64,000 nucleotides of DNA. Origin: Chrysophaeum taylorii. Taxonomy: Eukaryota > Sar > Pelagophyceae > Pelagomonadales > Pelagomonadaceae. The stretch spans positions 1 to 64,000 of the forward strand of contig JAQMWT010000081.1 of the NCBI GenBank assembly GCA_029834535.1, given 5' to 3'. Under the pieces are notes generated by a model, which was not told the origin of the DNA, made no database searches, and saw only the letters and a list, made by a program, of their open reading frames with translations. A program made the translations under genes and the position numbers. Positions 38,301 through 47,151 of the stretch are shown one piece after another. Numbering within the stretch: the stretch's first letter is position 1; every line of letters starts with the position of its first letter.

Positions 38301-39695
38301 TCAGGAGGAGGAGGAAAGGAAGGGGAGTTTGGCGAGGAGTGGCCTGATTGCCGAGTTGAAGAAGTCCACAACGAGGCCGGGGTCTTTGCACGGGAGAGGG
38401 GGGGGGGAGTCGGGCGGCTGTTCGCAGACGCAGGGGGTGGCGACCGTGGCGACGTAGACGCAGGTTTCGGGCTCGGTGAACGCCACAACGGAATCTTCGG
38501 CGCCGCACACGAAATTGACCTTGAGGGAGCGCGAAGGGCCGTTGTAGCAGCGGTCGCCGCCGTCAAAAATCATCGCGCTGCCCTCCATCCTTCTGAAATT
38601 GCCAAGGCGCGTGCGGCCCTGCTTTGCTTTATCGAAGAAGCAGATATCGTATTCGTAACCCGAGGAATCGTATTCGAGGCACGTGCGGCGCAGGACCAGC
38701 AACGCGCCGTCGTCGTCGCGGAAATCGGCGACCATCGCCTCGGCTTTCTCTACCTTTGATTTCTTCTTGGCCACCTTGGCCTCGAGATCCTTGACGCGCT
38801 GCTCGAGCTTCTTCAGGAACTTCCGCTCTGTCTGCCCCAGAACGATCGACAATGACCTCCTGTACGTCGCCAGCTCGAGGGCTTTGTTCTTGTCTACGAC
38901 GACGTCGGCGGCGGGAAGAATATGGTCGTCTTTCACCGCCGAGTCATCGAGCGGCTCCTCTTCGACTGGCTTCTTGTCTTCAGGGAAACCATTGGCGGAA
39001 CGAGCGAGGCGTAAGAGAACGTCCGGGTCGACCTCGACGCGTCGCGCGAGGTCTAAAACTAGACCGCGGAGGCCCTCCGCGTCGAGCGTGTGCAGGTGGA
39101 AGGCTTCGTGCAGGCGAGAGCGCGCGTCCGCCTCCACCGCAGCGTCGGCCTTTTGTCGCGCGCGCTCTAGGTCGGCCTCGGCGGCAGCGAGTTGACCGCT
39201 TTCCGCCTTAATCGACTCGGTTACCTTGGCGAGATCAGCCTCGGCCTCCTTGCGGTCGCGCGCGGCGCGGCATGCGAACTCGAGCCGCTTTGCGTAGCCT
39301 GTTCTTTGGACGGCGGCGGCAATCTCGCGCTCTGCCGCCGCGCGTTTCGCGTCGGCATCGCACGAGTCCGCGCAAGCGCCCGGCCCCTCGTCCGAGCCGT
39401 CGCAGCAGTCGCAGATGCCGTCGTCCACCCGCGAGAGCGAAATCGCGGTAGGCTCGTGCCCGGCGTTCGGGCACCAGTGCTTCGTCGTCGCCGACACGCT
39501 CGCGCACGACGCCGTCCCGGGCTCGTCGGCGCCGTCCTCGCAATCGCAGTACCCGTCGTTGATCATGTTCGCCGCCACTTCCCGCTCTCTGTCGCAGGCC
39601 AGCATGGGTTTGGCGTACCGCGCGTCCCCTACCTCCACGCCGCGGTAGGACCCCACCACCCCCGGCGCCCACCACCACCAGACGATCGTCATCAT
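38301..39695 (-). CDS. Glucosidase II beta subunit (PRKCSH family)
   Basis: 464 aa from the ATG pair at 39695-39690; an alternative ATG at 39722 adds a Tyr run. The start is followed by a signal peptide (MMTIVWWWWAPGVVGS). Two LDL-receptor-A-like Cys repeats (CDCEDGADEPGTASC, CDCCDGSDEGPGAC) are the hallmark of this subunit. A long coiled coil (~120-330) follows. The C-terminal mannose-6-phosphate-receptor-homology domain has CLEYDSSGYEYDICFF and RCYNGPSRSLKVNFVCG. With the catalytic alpha subunit it trims glucose from N-glycans in the ER. No HDEL/KDEL-type signal is seen at the C-terminus (it ends in LPFLSSSS), unlike many homologues. Confidence 0.9.
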   Translation of the reverse strand: MMTIVWWWWAPGVVGSYRGVEVGDARYAKPMLACDREREVAANMINDGYCDCEDGADEPGTASCASVSATTKHWCPNAGHEPTAISLSRVDDGICDCCDGSDEGPGACADSCDADAKRAAAEREIAAAVQRTGYAKRLEFACRAARDRKEAEADLAKVTESIKAESGQLAAAEADLERARQKADAAVEADARSRLHEAFHLHTLDAEGLRGLVLDLARRVEVDPDVLLRLARSANGFPEDKKPVEEEPLDDSAVKDDHILPAADVVVDKNKALELATYRRSLSIVLGQTERKFLKKLEQRVKDLEAKVAKKKSKVEKAEAMVADFRDDDGALLVLRRTCLEYDSSGYEYDICFFDKAKQGRTRLGNFRRMEGSAMIFDGGDRCYNGPSRSLKVNFVCGAEDSVVAFTEPETCVYVATVATPCVCEQPPDSPPPLPCKDPGLVVDFFNSAIRPLLAKLPFLSSSS

Positions 39696-40012
39696 AGCGT
39701 AGTAGTAGTAGTAGTAGTACATTATAGTGATCGAATTTCGCGCACCTGCGGGGGTGGGTGGGTCAGTGATGATGATTGATGATGATGATGTCCGCAAGCC
39801 GATTCTCCGCAAGACATGGGATAGGCAGCAGGAGGAGCGCCCAGCAAAGAGCGGGGGGGTGTTTCTCTACGCCGGTTCAAAAGGAAGGCCCCGCCCCTCT
39901 GGGACGACATAACACGAAGGGCGGGGCGGCAAAGACGGCGGCGGTTTTCGAGGACGAAGACACCACCACCACCACACAACGCACCACACAACGCACCATT
40001 AAAAAAAAGGTC
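39696..40012. other. Intergenic region, no gene seen
   Basis: Contains a (GAT/GTC)-rich start, and a CACCACCACC tract near 39962-39978. Only short unsupported ORFs. Confidence 0.5.
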
Positions 40013-40792
40013 TCACTCGGCGTAGTCGGTGGCGATGACGTGGGAGGCCTCCTCGGAAATTTCGTAGGTAATCTCCTTGATGATGTCGTCGATCTTTTCG
40101 TCGGTAAGATCGCCGTCTTGCTGCCAGTTCCGCGCGTGGAGGACCTTCATGCGGTAGCCCTCGATCCAGACCTCGAAGAAGGGATACATGGGATCGGGGT
40201 CCTCGTCGGGGTTGTGGACGAACTCGATGAGGGGTCCGAAGGCATCTTTGAGAGCATTGTCCAAGGCTCGGACGCGCTCGAAATCGGCGTCCGAACCCGT
40301 CGTGACGCAGGCGACGACGGCGCGACAAATGGGATCGTTGGTCAAGAGGCCAATTCCCCGGGCCTTTTCGTATTCCTCGACCTCGAGGACCTTTTTTCGT
40401 CGACGCGCCTCGAGTTGCTGTTCGCGAGCGACGGTCGCGTTGAAGTCGCGTTCGCGCTGCGCGGCGTCTTCGTCGTCCTCCTCGGTTCCCATTCGCAACA
40501 GGTCTGCGAGGCTATCGGTGCGGTCCGACTCGATCAGCAAGTCGTCGTCGACGTCGTCCTCTTCGTCCACAGCCACATCATCCTCCTCCCCGATGTCCTC
40601 GACGTCGTCGATCAAGAGGGACACATCGCCCTCCTCGTCGAGGCCGCCGCCTCCGAGGTCGCCCTCCCCCAGAACATCGTCCTCGGGATCCTCGGGGTCG
40701 TCGGCGACACTCGCACGCAAAGGCGCCGCCGCCAGCGCCCACCACGCCTCGCGTCGTCTTATCGCCAGCACATGGCACCAAAACGCGAGCAT
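40013..40792 (-). CDS. Acidic secreted or ER protein, unrecognised
   Basis: 259 aa from the ATG at 40792 (the longer frame uses a TTG). The N-terminal hydrophobic stretch (MLAFWCHVLAIRR...WWALAAAPLRASVA) could be a signal peptide or anchor. Residues ~25-100 are dominated by Asp/Glu (for example EEDDVAVDEEDDVDDDLL). The C-terminal half is ordered and distinctive: ERDFNATVAREQQLEARRRKK, DPICRAVVACVTTG, FFEVWIEGYRMKVLHAR. It is not a family I can name. The acidic stretch might bind Ca2+ as in ER-lumen proteins, but that is a guess. It is divergent from the small-intron glycosyltransferase-like gene (32 bp between starts). Confidence 0.6.
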   Translation of the reverse strand: MLAFWCHVLAIRRREAWWALAAAPLRASVADDPEDPEDDVLGEGDLGGGGLDEEGDVSLLIDDVEDIGEEDDVAVDEEDDVDDDLLIESDRTDSLADLLRMGTEEDDEDAAQRERDFNATVAREQQLEARRRKKVLEVEEYEKARGIGLLTNDPICRAVVACVTTGSDADFERVRALDNALKDAFGPLIEFVHNPDEDPDPMYPFFEVWIEGYRMKVLHARNWQQDGDLTDEKIDDIIKEITYEISEEASHVIATDYAE

Positions 40793-40824
40793 CACGCTCA
40801 ACCCTCCTCCTAGAGGCCTGCCCG

Positions 40825-41977
40825 ATGAGGTGTGGCGAAAGAACGGCAGTCGTCTGCTGCTTGGTGTTGGTGGTGGCCGCGCGTTCGGAAAATAGTACCA
40901 GCAGCAGCATCGCGATGTGCGTGAGCGGAGGGTTCCGGACGCTCGCCACCCCCGCGGTCTCCAAGGCGCTCGTCGACCGGATGAAGCGGCCCCTCAACGC
41001 CGACTTGTGAGTGATTCGAGTCTCGAGCGAGACTGTTCAAAACCAGGTTCGTGTTCGCCGGCGTCGGTAGCCTCGAGACGCGGCGGCACTGCCCCAAGAA
41101 AAAATCATCATCGTTCGAGGAGCCGTCGCGCGAGGCGATCGCGCGATGGCTCGGGGACGCGAGCTTCGTCGAGACGGTTCGTCGAACGGCGGCCGTTATT
41201 TCGCCCGTGGCCATGCGGCTCGTCGGGTGCGATGGACTCGAGTCCGAGTGGTGCCTCGACGCCCAAGCCGAACGGACCCTCTACGCGAGGGCCGCGGGCC
41301 CGTGCGTCGACGAAGCGGAGGTTACGACGACTTCTTACGCTCACGGGTACCATCAGTGGGTCCTCGCGGCCGCATGTTTTGGGCTCATCGAGGCCCGCGG
41401 AAGATACGACTTCGTGGTCAGGTGGCGACCCGACGCCGTCTGGAAGGGCTCGATTCTTGCGCGGGGCGGCCGCGGGAGCCTGGACGCGTGGAGATTCGAT
41501 AAAGTCCTCCTGGGAAATCACATCACCGCCTATTGCCCCGCCGCCCAGTCCCCCGACTGCGACCTCATCAACGACGTCTTCGGGGTCGCCACCTGGCCCG
41601 TCGCGAGGGCCTATTTCGTCGGCGTCTTTGAGATTTTTCGGGACGAGGCGTGTCGACGCGACTACGTCGAGCTCGCCAGAGCCGCCCGCTTCGAGTGCGC
41701 GAGAGACAAGTCTTACCCGGAGTGCAAGATGGCGACGGCCGTGCGTCGCGCGGGTGGCGACATCCCCCACATCTGCTCGCCCCTCAAAAACCTTACCGGC
41801 GCCAGACTCGGCTGTCCCTTCAATGGAGCCGGCGGGCCCCGAGGACCGCCATGGGGACTACGAAGGTGGTCCTGCGACCTCGACCTCGGCCGCCCCCCGC
41901 CTTCGGACATCCTCCTCCTCCTAGATTCGGCGCCGCGATCTCGCCCCCCCCGCAGCCGCAGCCTAGGAGGAGGATAA
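40825..41977 (+). CDS. Secretory glycosyltransferase-like protein (one 40-nt intron)
   Basis: Two exons, 40825-41006 and 41047-41977, give 370 aa. A signal peptide (RTAVVCCLVLVVAARS) is followed by MCVSGGFRTLATPAVSKAL, and across the junction NADLFVFAGVGSLE. That phase restoration is why the intron (GTGAGT...AACCAG, 41007-41046) is supported. Further blocks are SYAHGYHQWVLAAACFGLI, YDFVVRWRPDAVW, NDVFGVATWPVARAYF. These resemble lumenal GT-A-like proteins common in unicellular algae, in which 'R.RpD' lies near the donor site. The exact enzyme class is not recognised. It lies just upstream of PMS2 on the same strand. Confidence 0.65.
41007..41046 (+). other. 40-nt spliceosomal intron
   Basis: GTGAGT donor, AACCAG acceptor. 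Removing it changes a 61-codon signal-peptide ORF ending in TGA into a continuous 370-aa protein (codon split 2+1). Confidence 0.75.
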
Positions 41978-42081
41978 CAATAATAATAATACTAACGACG
42001 TTTTTAAAAACACCAACGGATTATTTATTTTATTAATTTATTTATTTATGACGAGGGAGGTGGTTTTTTTTGAAATCAATC

Positions 42082-44901
42082 ATGATCAAGCGCATCGAGA
42101 CCGGGTGCGTGCGGAAGATCTGCTCTGGTCAAGTGATCGTGGACGTGGCGACGGCGATCAAGGAGCTCGTCGAGAACGCGCTCGACGCCGGCGCGACCCG
42201 GGTGGACGTCAAGCTGATGGGGTCTGGGTGCGACGAGATAGAAGTTTCGGACAACGGACGGGGGATCGGTCCTGGGGACTTCGAGGGCGTGGCGCGTCGG
42301 TACGCCACGTCCAAGCTGCGGGACTTTGGGGACCTCGAACGCGGCGTGAGTTCGTTCGGGTTCCGGGGCGAAGCGCTCGCATCGCTTTGCGAGCTCGCGG
42401 GGAGCGTCGAGGTAGTGACGCGCGACGCCGGCGCGTCCGCGGGGACTCGCCTGAAATACGGCCGCGACGGAGGCATCGTCGCGCAGTCCGTGGCGCCGCG
42501 GGCTGTCGGGACCACCGTCACGGCGCGCGACCTCTTCAAACCGCTGCCCGTGCGGCGCGCCGACCTCGAGCGCAACGCCAAACGCCACTTCGCCAAAGCC
42601 GTCCGGCTGCTGCAGGCGTACGCGCTCGTCGCGCGGTCCGCGCGCCTCCGCGTCACCAACGTCCCGCGGAACACCAAGCGCCCGTCCGTCGTGCTCCAGG
42701 CGCAGGCAGGCCGCGCGATGACCGATGCCGTCGCGGCCCTCTTTGGGGCCCGCTTCGCCGCGACGTTGGAGCCCTTGGAAGACGCAAAGTTCGAGGGTCT
42801 CGCGAGCCGCGCGACGGGCGACGGCGTCGGCCGCGCCGAGGGCGACCGCCAGTTCTTTTTCGTCAACGGCCGCCCCATCGACGCCCCGAAGCTCGCGCGC
42901 GCGGCCAACGACGTCTGGCGCCACTTCGAGATGAAGCACAAGCCGGCCATCTTTCTCGACCTCCGGCTCGCGCCGGGAAACGTCGACGTCAACTGCGCCC
43001 CCGACAAGCGCGAGGTCGTCATCGACAACGAGAACGGCCTCGTCGCGGCCCTCAAAGACAAGCTCCACGCGCTCTGGGCCCCGACCTCGCGCGACGCCCG
43101 CGCATTCGTGCCGGGCGGCCACGCGGCGGAACGCGCGATCGACTCCTTCTTGGACGGTTTCCGCAACCCGCGCGCGACGGAGTCTCTGGGGAAGCCGCCC
43201 CGCGATCTGGTGGCAGATCTCGTGTCACCGGACAAAAGGAGACACGACGACGAGAACAACAAGACCCCCGCGGCGAGCACGCCGCCAGACGAGCCAGGCG
43301 CGAAGGAAGAGCAGCAGCACCACTTGGTGCGCGAGGACGACGCGAGTTCGCTGCTCGACGATAAGGATCGCGAGCCTCCTACGGTGAAAGCAGCGCGGCG
43401 TAAGCGCCTGGTGCTCGACGACGACGACGAGGACGACGAGGACGACGAGGGCTCGAGTTCATTGCTAGAAGAGAAGGATCGCGAGCCTCCTACGGTGAAA
43501 GCAGCGCGGCGCAAGCGCCCGGTGCTCGACGACGACGACGACGACGACGAGGACAACAACGACTCGAGTTCAGTGCTAGAAGAGAAGGATCGCGAGCCTC
43601 CTACAGCGAAACGAGCGCGGCGCGAGCGCCTGGTGCTCGACGACGACGACGAGGACAACAACGACTCGAGTTCAGTGCTAGAAGAGAAGGATCGCGAGCC
43701 TCCTACAGCGAAACGAGCGCGGCGCGAGCGCCTGGTGCGCGAAAATCATGACAACAACGACTCGAGTTCACTGCTTGTAGAGAAGGATCGCGATTCCTCA
43801 GAAAAACGAGCGCGGCGCGAGGACCTGGCGCGCGAAGACGAGGAGGGGGACTCGAGTCCAGAGAAGGAACCGCCGCAGGCCGTGGAGCGACGACGGTCGC
43901 CTCCTCGAGAACCGTCGCCGGGCCGCGCGGAGGAAAGATCAGAACGGAAAAATGACGACGATCGAGAAGTTGTTGCGATCATCGAGGACGAAGAGTCCGC
44001 GGAGGATCGCGAGGCTCCTCCTCCTCCTCCGGACGTCGGCCGTTCGAAAGCCAGCAAAAGAAAGGTCAAGACCGCTTCGGCGGGCAAGTTTGGGTCGGTA
44101 GGTCGCTCGCGGCGCGTCAAGCTCGACGTGCGCGCGGCGCTCGAGGTCCCAACCGCGAGGGCGCCGCGGCGGTCCGAGGAAGGGGTCGCCTCGACGCTCG
44201 CGCACGCGTCGCTCGAGGCGAAAGACGAGGCGGCGCGGCGGGCGCTGTCCAAGGTGGTGAAAAAGGAAGATTTCGCGCGGATGCGCGCGGTGGGCCAGTT
44301 CAACAAGGGATTCATCGTCGCGCGGCTCGACGACTCGTTCTTCATCGTCGACCAGCACGCGGCCGACGAAAAGTACCGGTACGAAATGAATTGGAAGTCG
44401 CAGGTCGCGTCGCAACCCCTCGTCAAACCCCTCGCCTGCTTCGAGAACGCGGCCGACGAGCTCATTGTCTTGGATCGGCCCGACGCCTTCGAAGCCAACG
44501 GCTTTCGGCTTCGCGTCGACGAAAACGCGAGCGTCGGGCGGCGCGTCGAGGTGACTGCCGTACCCGTCGCCAAGGGCATCACCTTTGGCGCCTCGGACGC
44601 GCGCGAACTCGCGACTCTCCTCGCCGAGGCTTCGCCCGAGGACAACGCGCCCCGCCTCCCCAAACTCCACACCGTCTTCGCGAGCAAGGCCTGCCGCTCG
44701 GCCGTCATGATTGGCACGGACCTCGACGCGCCGCGCATGACCACCCTTATCCGCCAGCTTACCGGTCTCCATCAGCCCTGGAACTGTCCGCACGGCCGAC
44801 CAACCATGCGCCACCTCACAACCCTGCGCTCCCTGGAGGACAAGGTCGCCAAGGACCTCCAACAACAACAACAACAACAACAACAAGGCCCCCCGCGATG
44901 A
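42082..44901 (+). CDS. PMS2: DNA mismatch repair endonuclease PMS2 (MutL homologue)
   Basis: 939 aa; the ATG at 42082 begins right before the GHKL ATPase (upstream in-frame codon is TTG). ATPase motifs: ELVENALDAGAT, SDNGRGIG, YATSKL and SFGFRGEALASL; the transducer contains FFFVNGRPID. The C-terminal domain has the metal-binding endonuclease motif DQHAADEKYRYE (DQHAx2Ex4E), SKACRSAV and CPHGRPTMRHL. These identify the PMS2 (yeast Pms1) branch rather than MLH1. It nicks the new strand in MutL-alpha during mismatch repair. The linker is filled by ~5 degenerate 31-37-residue tandem repeats (see 43342-43850). It converges on the sirtuin gene with 13 bp between stop codons. Confidence 0.93.
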   Translation: MIKRIETGCVRKICSGQVIVDVATAIKELVENALDAGATRVDVKLMGSGCDEIEVSDNGRGIGPGDFEGVARRYATSKLRDFGDLERGVSSFGFRGEALASLCELAGSVEVVTRDAGASAGTRLKYGRDGGIVAQSVAPRAVGTTVTARDLFKPLPVRRADLERNAKRHFAKAVRLLQAYALVARSARLRVTNVPRNTKRPSVVLQAQAGRAMTDAVAALFGARFAATLEPLEDAKFEGLASRATGDGVGRAEGDRQFFFVNGRPIDAPKLARAANDVWRHFEMKHKPAIFLDLRLAPGNVDVNCAPDKREVVIDNENGLVAALKDKLHALWAPTSRDARAFVPGGHAAERAIDSFLDGFRNPRATESLGKPPRDLVADLVSPDKRRHDDENNKTPAASTPPDEPGAKEEQQHHLVREDDASSLLDDKDREPPTVKAARRKRLVLDDDDEDDEDDEGSSSLLEEKDREPPTVKAARRKRPVLDDDDDDDEDNNDSSSVLEEKDREPPTAKRARRERLVLDDDDEDNNDSSSVLEEKDREPPTAKRARRERLVRENHDNNDSSSLLVEKDRDSSEKRARREDLAREDEEGDSSPEKEPPQAVERRRSPPREPSPGRAEERSERKNDDDREVVAIIEDEESAEDREAPPPPPDVGRSKASKRKVKTASAGKFGSVGRSRRVKLDVRAALEVPTARAPRRSEEGVASTLAHASLEAKDEAARRALSKVVKKEDFARMRAVGQFNKGFIVARLDDSFFIVDQHAADEKYRYEMNWKSQVASQPLVKPLACFENAADELIVLDRPDAFEANGFRLRVDENASVGRRVEVTAVPVAKGITFGASDARELATLLAEASPEDNAPRLPKLHTVFASKACRSAVMIGTDLDAPRMTTLIRQLTGLHQPWNCPHGRPTMRHLTTLRSLEDKVAKDLQQQQQQQQQGPPR
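43342..43850 (+). repeat. Coding minisatellite in the PMS2 linker
   Basis: Five units of 93-110 bp encode S-S-S-(L/V)-L-E-E-K-D-R-E-P-P-T followed by basic KRARRERL-type and Asp-rich segments. Unit starts are near 43342, 43451, 43561, 43664 and 43757. Later units lose similarity. Confidence 0.85.
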
Positions 44902-44914
44902 TGATTGGCTGTGA

Positions 44915-45742
44915 CTACCAGCAGCTGGTCTTGCCCCAGATGAGGGACCGGTGCTTGGTGGTTTTGTTGAAGAGGACGTCCTGGCGACGAGCCTCGAGGG
45001 TGGCCGCGTAAAGTTGGGGGAGCGTGGTAGCGGCGCGGCCGGGGATGAAGGTCTGGAGGTGGGCGACCGGGATCGGCGGACCGACCGGCAAGGCTGCGTC
45101 GTCCGCGAAAGATGGGATTGTCTCCTGGTACTCGGACGCGAGTTCGCGACGAAGGTTGAGCTCTATCACTCGCGCGCCGCGTTTCATCGCGACGTACGGA
45201 AGGGTCGCCGCGGGAGCGACGGAGCAGCTCGTGCCGACGACAATAAGGACGTCGCGGTCGTCGAGGGAATGAACGAGGTCGAGGGCGTCGAAGAAGGCCC
45301 CAGGCATCGACTCGCCGAAGAGGACGACGTCGGGCCGGCGAAACGTCGTCGGATTCGGCGCGCCGGTCCGCGCGTGCCGCTCGGTGAGCGCTGACCCATG
45401 AATTTCCAGAACCTCGGTCGAACCCGCGCGCTGCGAGAGGCCGTCGATGTTTTGGGTGATCACCGGGACCGCGCCGACGAGCGCCTCGAGGTCTGCGAGG
45501 GCGCGATGCCCCGCGTCGGGCGACGCTCTTTCTATCGGTTCTCGCAGGCGATTCGAGTAGACGCGGTACGAAAGTTCGGGCAAAAACAACCACCCGAGCT
45601 TGGTCCCAAACACGAGGAGCCCCAGGCTGCTCGACCACACACCGATCGCATCGCGGTACGTTGGGATCCCGGATTCGGCAGACAACCCTGCCCCGCAGAA
45701 GGCAACCACGCGGTCGAGCCCTCGCGATTCGACGGCCAGCAT
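44915..45742 (-). CDS. Sirtuin, SIRT5-like acyl-lysine signature, no zinc module
   Basis: 275 aa, ATG at 45742. NAD-binding motifs are intact: GAGLSAESGIPTYRD (17-31), ITQNIDGLSQRAGS (95-108), catalytic H115 in IHG, FGESMPG and GTSCSVAPAA. Y62 and R65 in VYSNRL are placed like the Tyr/Arg pair (Y-x-x-R) that gives SIRT5 preference for succinyl/malonyl-lysine. Unusually, only 27 residues separate the catalytic His from RPDVVLFGE and they contain no Cys, so the four-Cys zinc site of ordinary sirtuins is absent. Removal of acyl groups from lysine at the expense of NAD+ is expected, though folding without zinc needs explanation. An upstream mitochondrial-type leader exists only in another frame. 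Confidence 0.85.
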   Translation of the reverse strand: MLAVESRGLDRVVAFCGAGLSAESGIPTYRDAIGVWSSSLGLLVFGTKLGWLFLPELSYRVYSNRLREPIERASPDAGHRALADLEALVGAVPVITQNIDGLSQRAGSTEVLEIHGSALTERHARTGAPNPTTFRRPDVVLFGESMPGAFFDALDLVHSLDDRDVLIVVGTSCSVAPAATLPYVAMKRGARVIELNLRRELASEYQETIPSFADDAALPVGPPIPVAHLQTFIPGRAATTLPQLYAATLEARRQDVLFNKTTKHRSLIWGKTSCW

Positions 45743-45944
45743 CGTCGATCGTCGCCTGCGGCGCCGCGTCCTCCCGCGGCTCGAGTGCGGCGGCCACGCC
45801 AGTCGCGACGAGACGTCTGGTGGTGGCGACGCGTGGGGCCCGCAACATTCGCGGCACTAACTAACTAACTAGTAGTGGGACGACCGAAAGTATTTCGTCG
45901 ACACTATAAATGAAACAAACATCTAGGGGGGAGTAAGTAGTAGG

Positions 45945-47081
45945 CTAGAAGTCGATTATGGACATCCCCTTGGATAATCTTGTCGTGCGCCTCCCCTCGG
46001 ATGTTAATGATGATCGGGGGCGGCCGCCCTTGTCGTCGTCGTCGTCATCTTGGATATAGTGGAAGGCGATTTTGTCGAGCGCGCTCTGGCGCCGCTTGTA
46101 GGTTTCGGCGGCGGCGCGGGCTCTGGTGACTTTGGGTTTCCAGTAGGTATCCCACCAGTCGTCGAAGTCCATCCCCCCTCCGATCTGCGCGTGGAGAAGG
46201 TGCGCATCGAGCCGTCGCCTCGGCGTGAGCCAAAAGTAGTGTCGACGAATGGCGACGAGGATGTGCTCGTCGACGAGATGGCCGCTCCGGAGGGTCTCGA
46301 CGATGTAGTCCGACTCGGTGATGACGACGTCGTCGACGACCCCAGCCGCGGCCTTGTCCAAAAGGCACCTTTCGAGGTCCGGGAGGCCTTCCCCCCGTCG
46401 TATTCTGCGTCGGAGCGACACGTGGACGACGTCGGAGATGGTCTTGGAGGCGACGACGACGAAGACGAGCAAGAAGACGCTCGAGAAGATTCGTTGCGAT
46501 ACGTTGGTGGGACTGACGTCGCCGTATCCCACCGTCGAGAGCGTCGCAAAGGTGAGGTAGAGCGCGTCGATGACCGACAAGTCCAGGTGAAGGAGGTTGA
46601 CGAGGAAGGCGACGGCGAACATAAACAAGAGAGGAAACCACGCGAAAAAGTAGCGTCGCTTGTAGTTGAGGAGGGCGTTGACTTCGGACGGAGGGTGCTT
46701 GGTTACCGGGAGGTCCGAGATCGAGACCGTCTGGATGCCGAGAGCCGCGAAAAACCGACGCTGAAAAACTGAAATGCCGGCGTGCAACAGCGCCGCGTAT
46801 CGGGCGATGCGATCGAAGATGAGGTAGATGCCCACGGCGATCACCACGCACATCACCAAACGCCCCGCCTTGGTGGACGGCGACACGTCCCCGTACCCCA
46901 CCGTCGTGATTGTGGTCGTGATCATGTATACCGAGTCCACGACCGATATGTCTTCGAGGTAGCACATGAGACCCACGCTCGCCACGTAGAACACGACGAT
47001 GGCGACCCAGTTCTTCGTGTGCGTCCACCACCACTCGACCCGTTCCATGCCGCACGACAAGATCATCATCATCATCATCAT
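45945..47081 (-). CDS. Two-pore potassium channel (TPK type)
   Basis: 378 aa. The ATG run (from 47081) comes from a CAT microsatellite, so an internal Met (MERVEWWW, residue 12) may be the real start. Two pore loops with the K+ selectivity filter TVGYGD occur at residues ~60-65 and ~183-188, each between transmembrane helices (TKNWVAIVVFYVASVGLM, LVMCVVIAVGIYLIF, WFPLLFMFAVAFLVNLL, FLLVFVVVASKT). That is the four-helix, two-pore plan of plant TPK and animal K2P channels. The C-terminus is cytosolic and basic; no clear EF-hand is present. It would set membrane or vacuolar K+ conductance. Confidence 0.88.
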   Translation of the reverse strand: MMMMMMILSCGMERVEWWWTHTKNWVAIVVFYVASVGLMCYLEDISVVDSVYMITTTITTVGYGDVSPSTKAGRLVMCVVIAVGIYLIFDRIARYAALLHAGISVFQRRFFAALGIQTVSISDLPVTKHPPSEVNALLNYKRRYFFAWFPLLFMFAVAFLVNLLHLDLSVIDALYLTFATLSTVGYGDVSPTNVSQRIFSSVFLLVFVVVASKTISDVVHVSLRRRIRRGEGLPDLERCLLDKAAAGVVDDVVITESDYIVETLRSGHLVDEHILVAIRRHYFWLTPRRRLDAHLLHAQIGGGMDFDDWWDTYWKPKVTRARAAAETYKRRQSALDKIAFHYIQDDDDDDKGGRPRSSLTSEGRRTTRLSKGMSIIDF

Positions 47082-47151
47082 CGTCGAGTCGGCGGCGCCA
47101 GGTTACTATACTAAGTTCTCGGCAATATTTTCATCGTCTCAGAACTTTTCT

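Noticed and set aside
44772-45857. 361-codon minus-strand ORF overlapping PMS2 and the sirtuin, beginning with a mitochondrial-like leader (MPRMLRAPRV)
   Set aside because: It is out of frame with the sirtuin, becomes Arg/Pro-rich shadow sequence, and I found no intron that would join the leader to the sirtuin frame.
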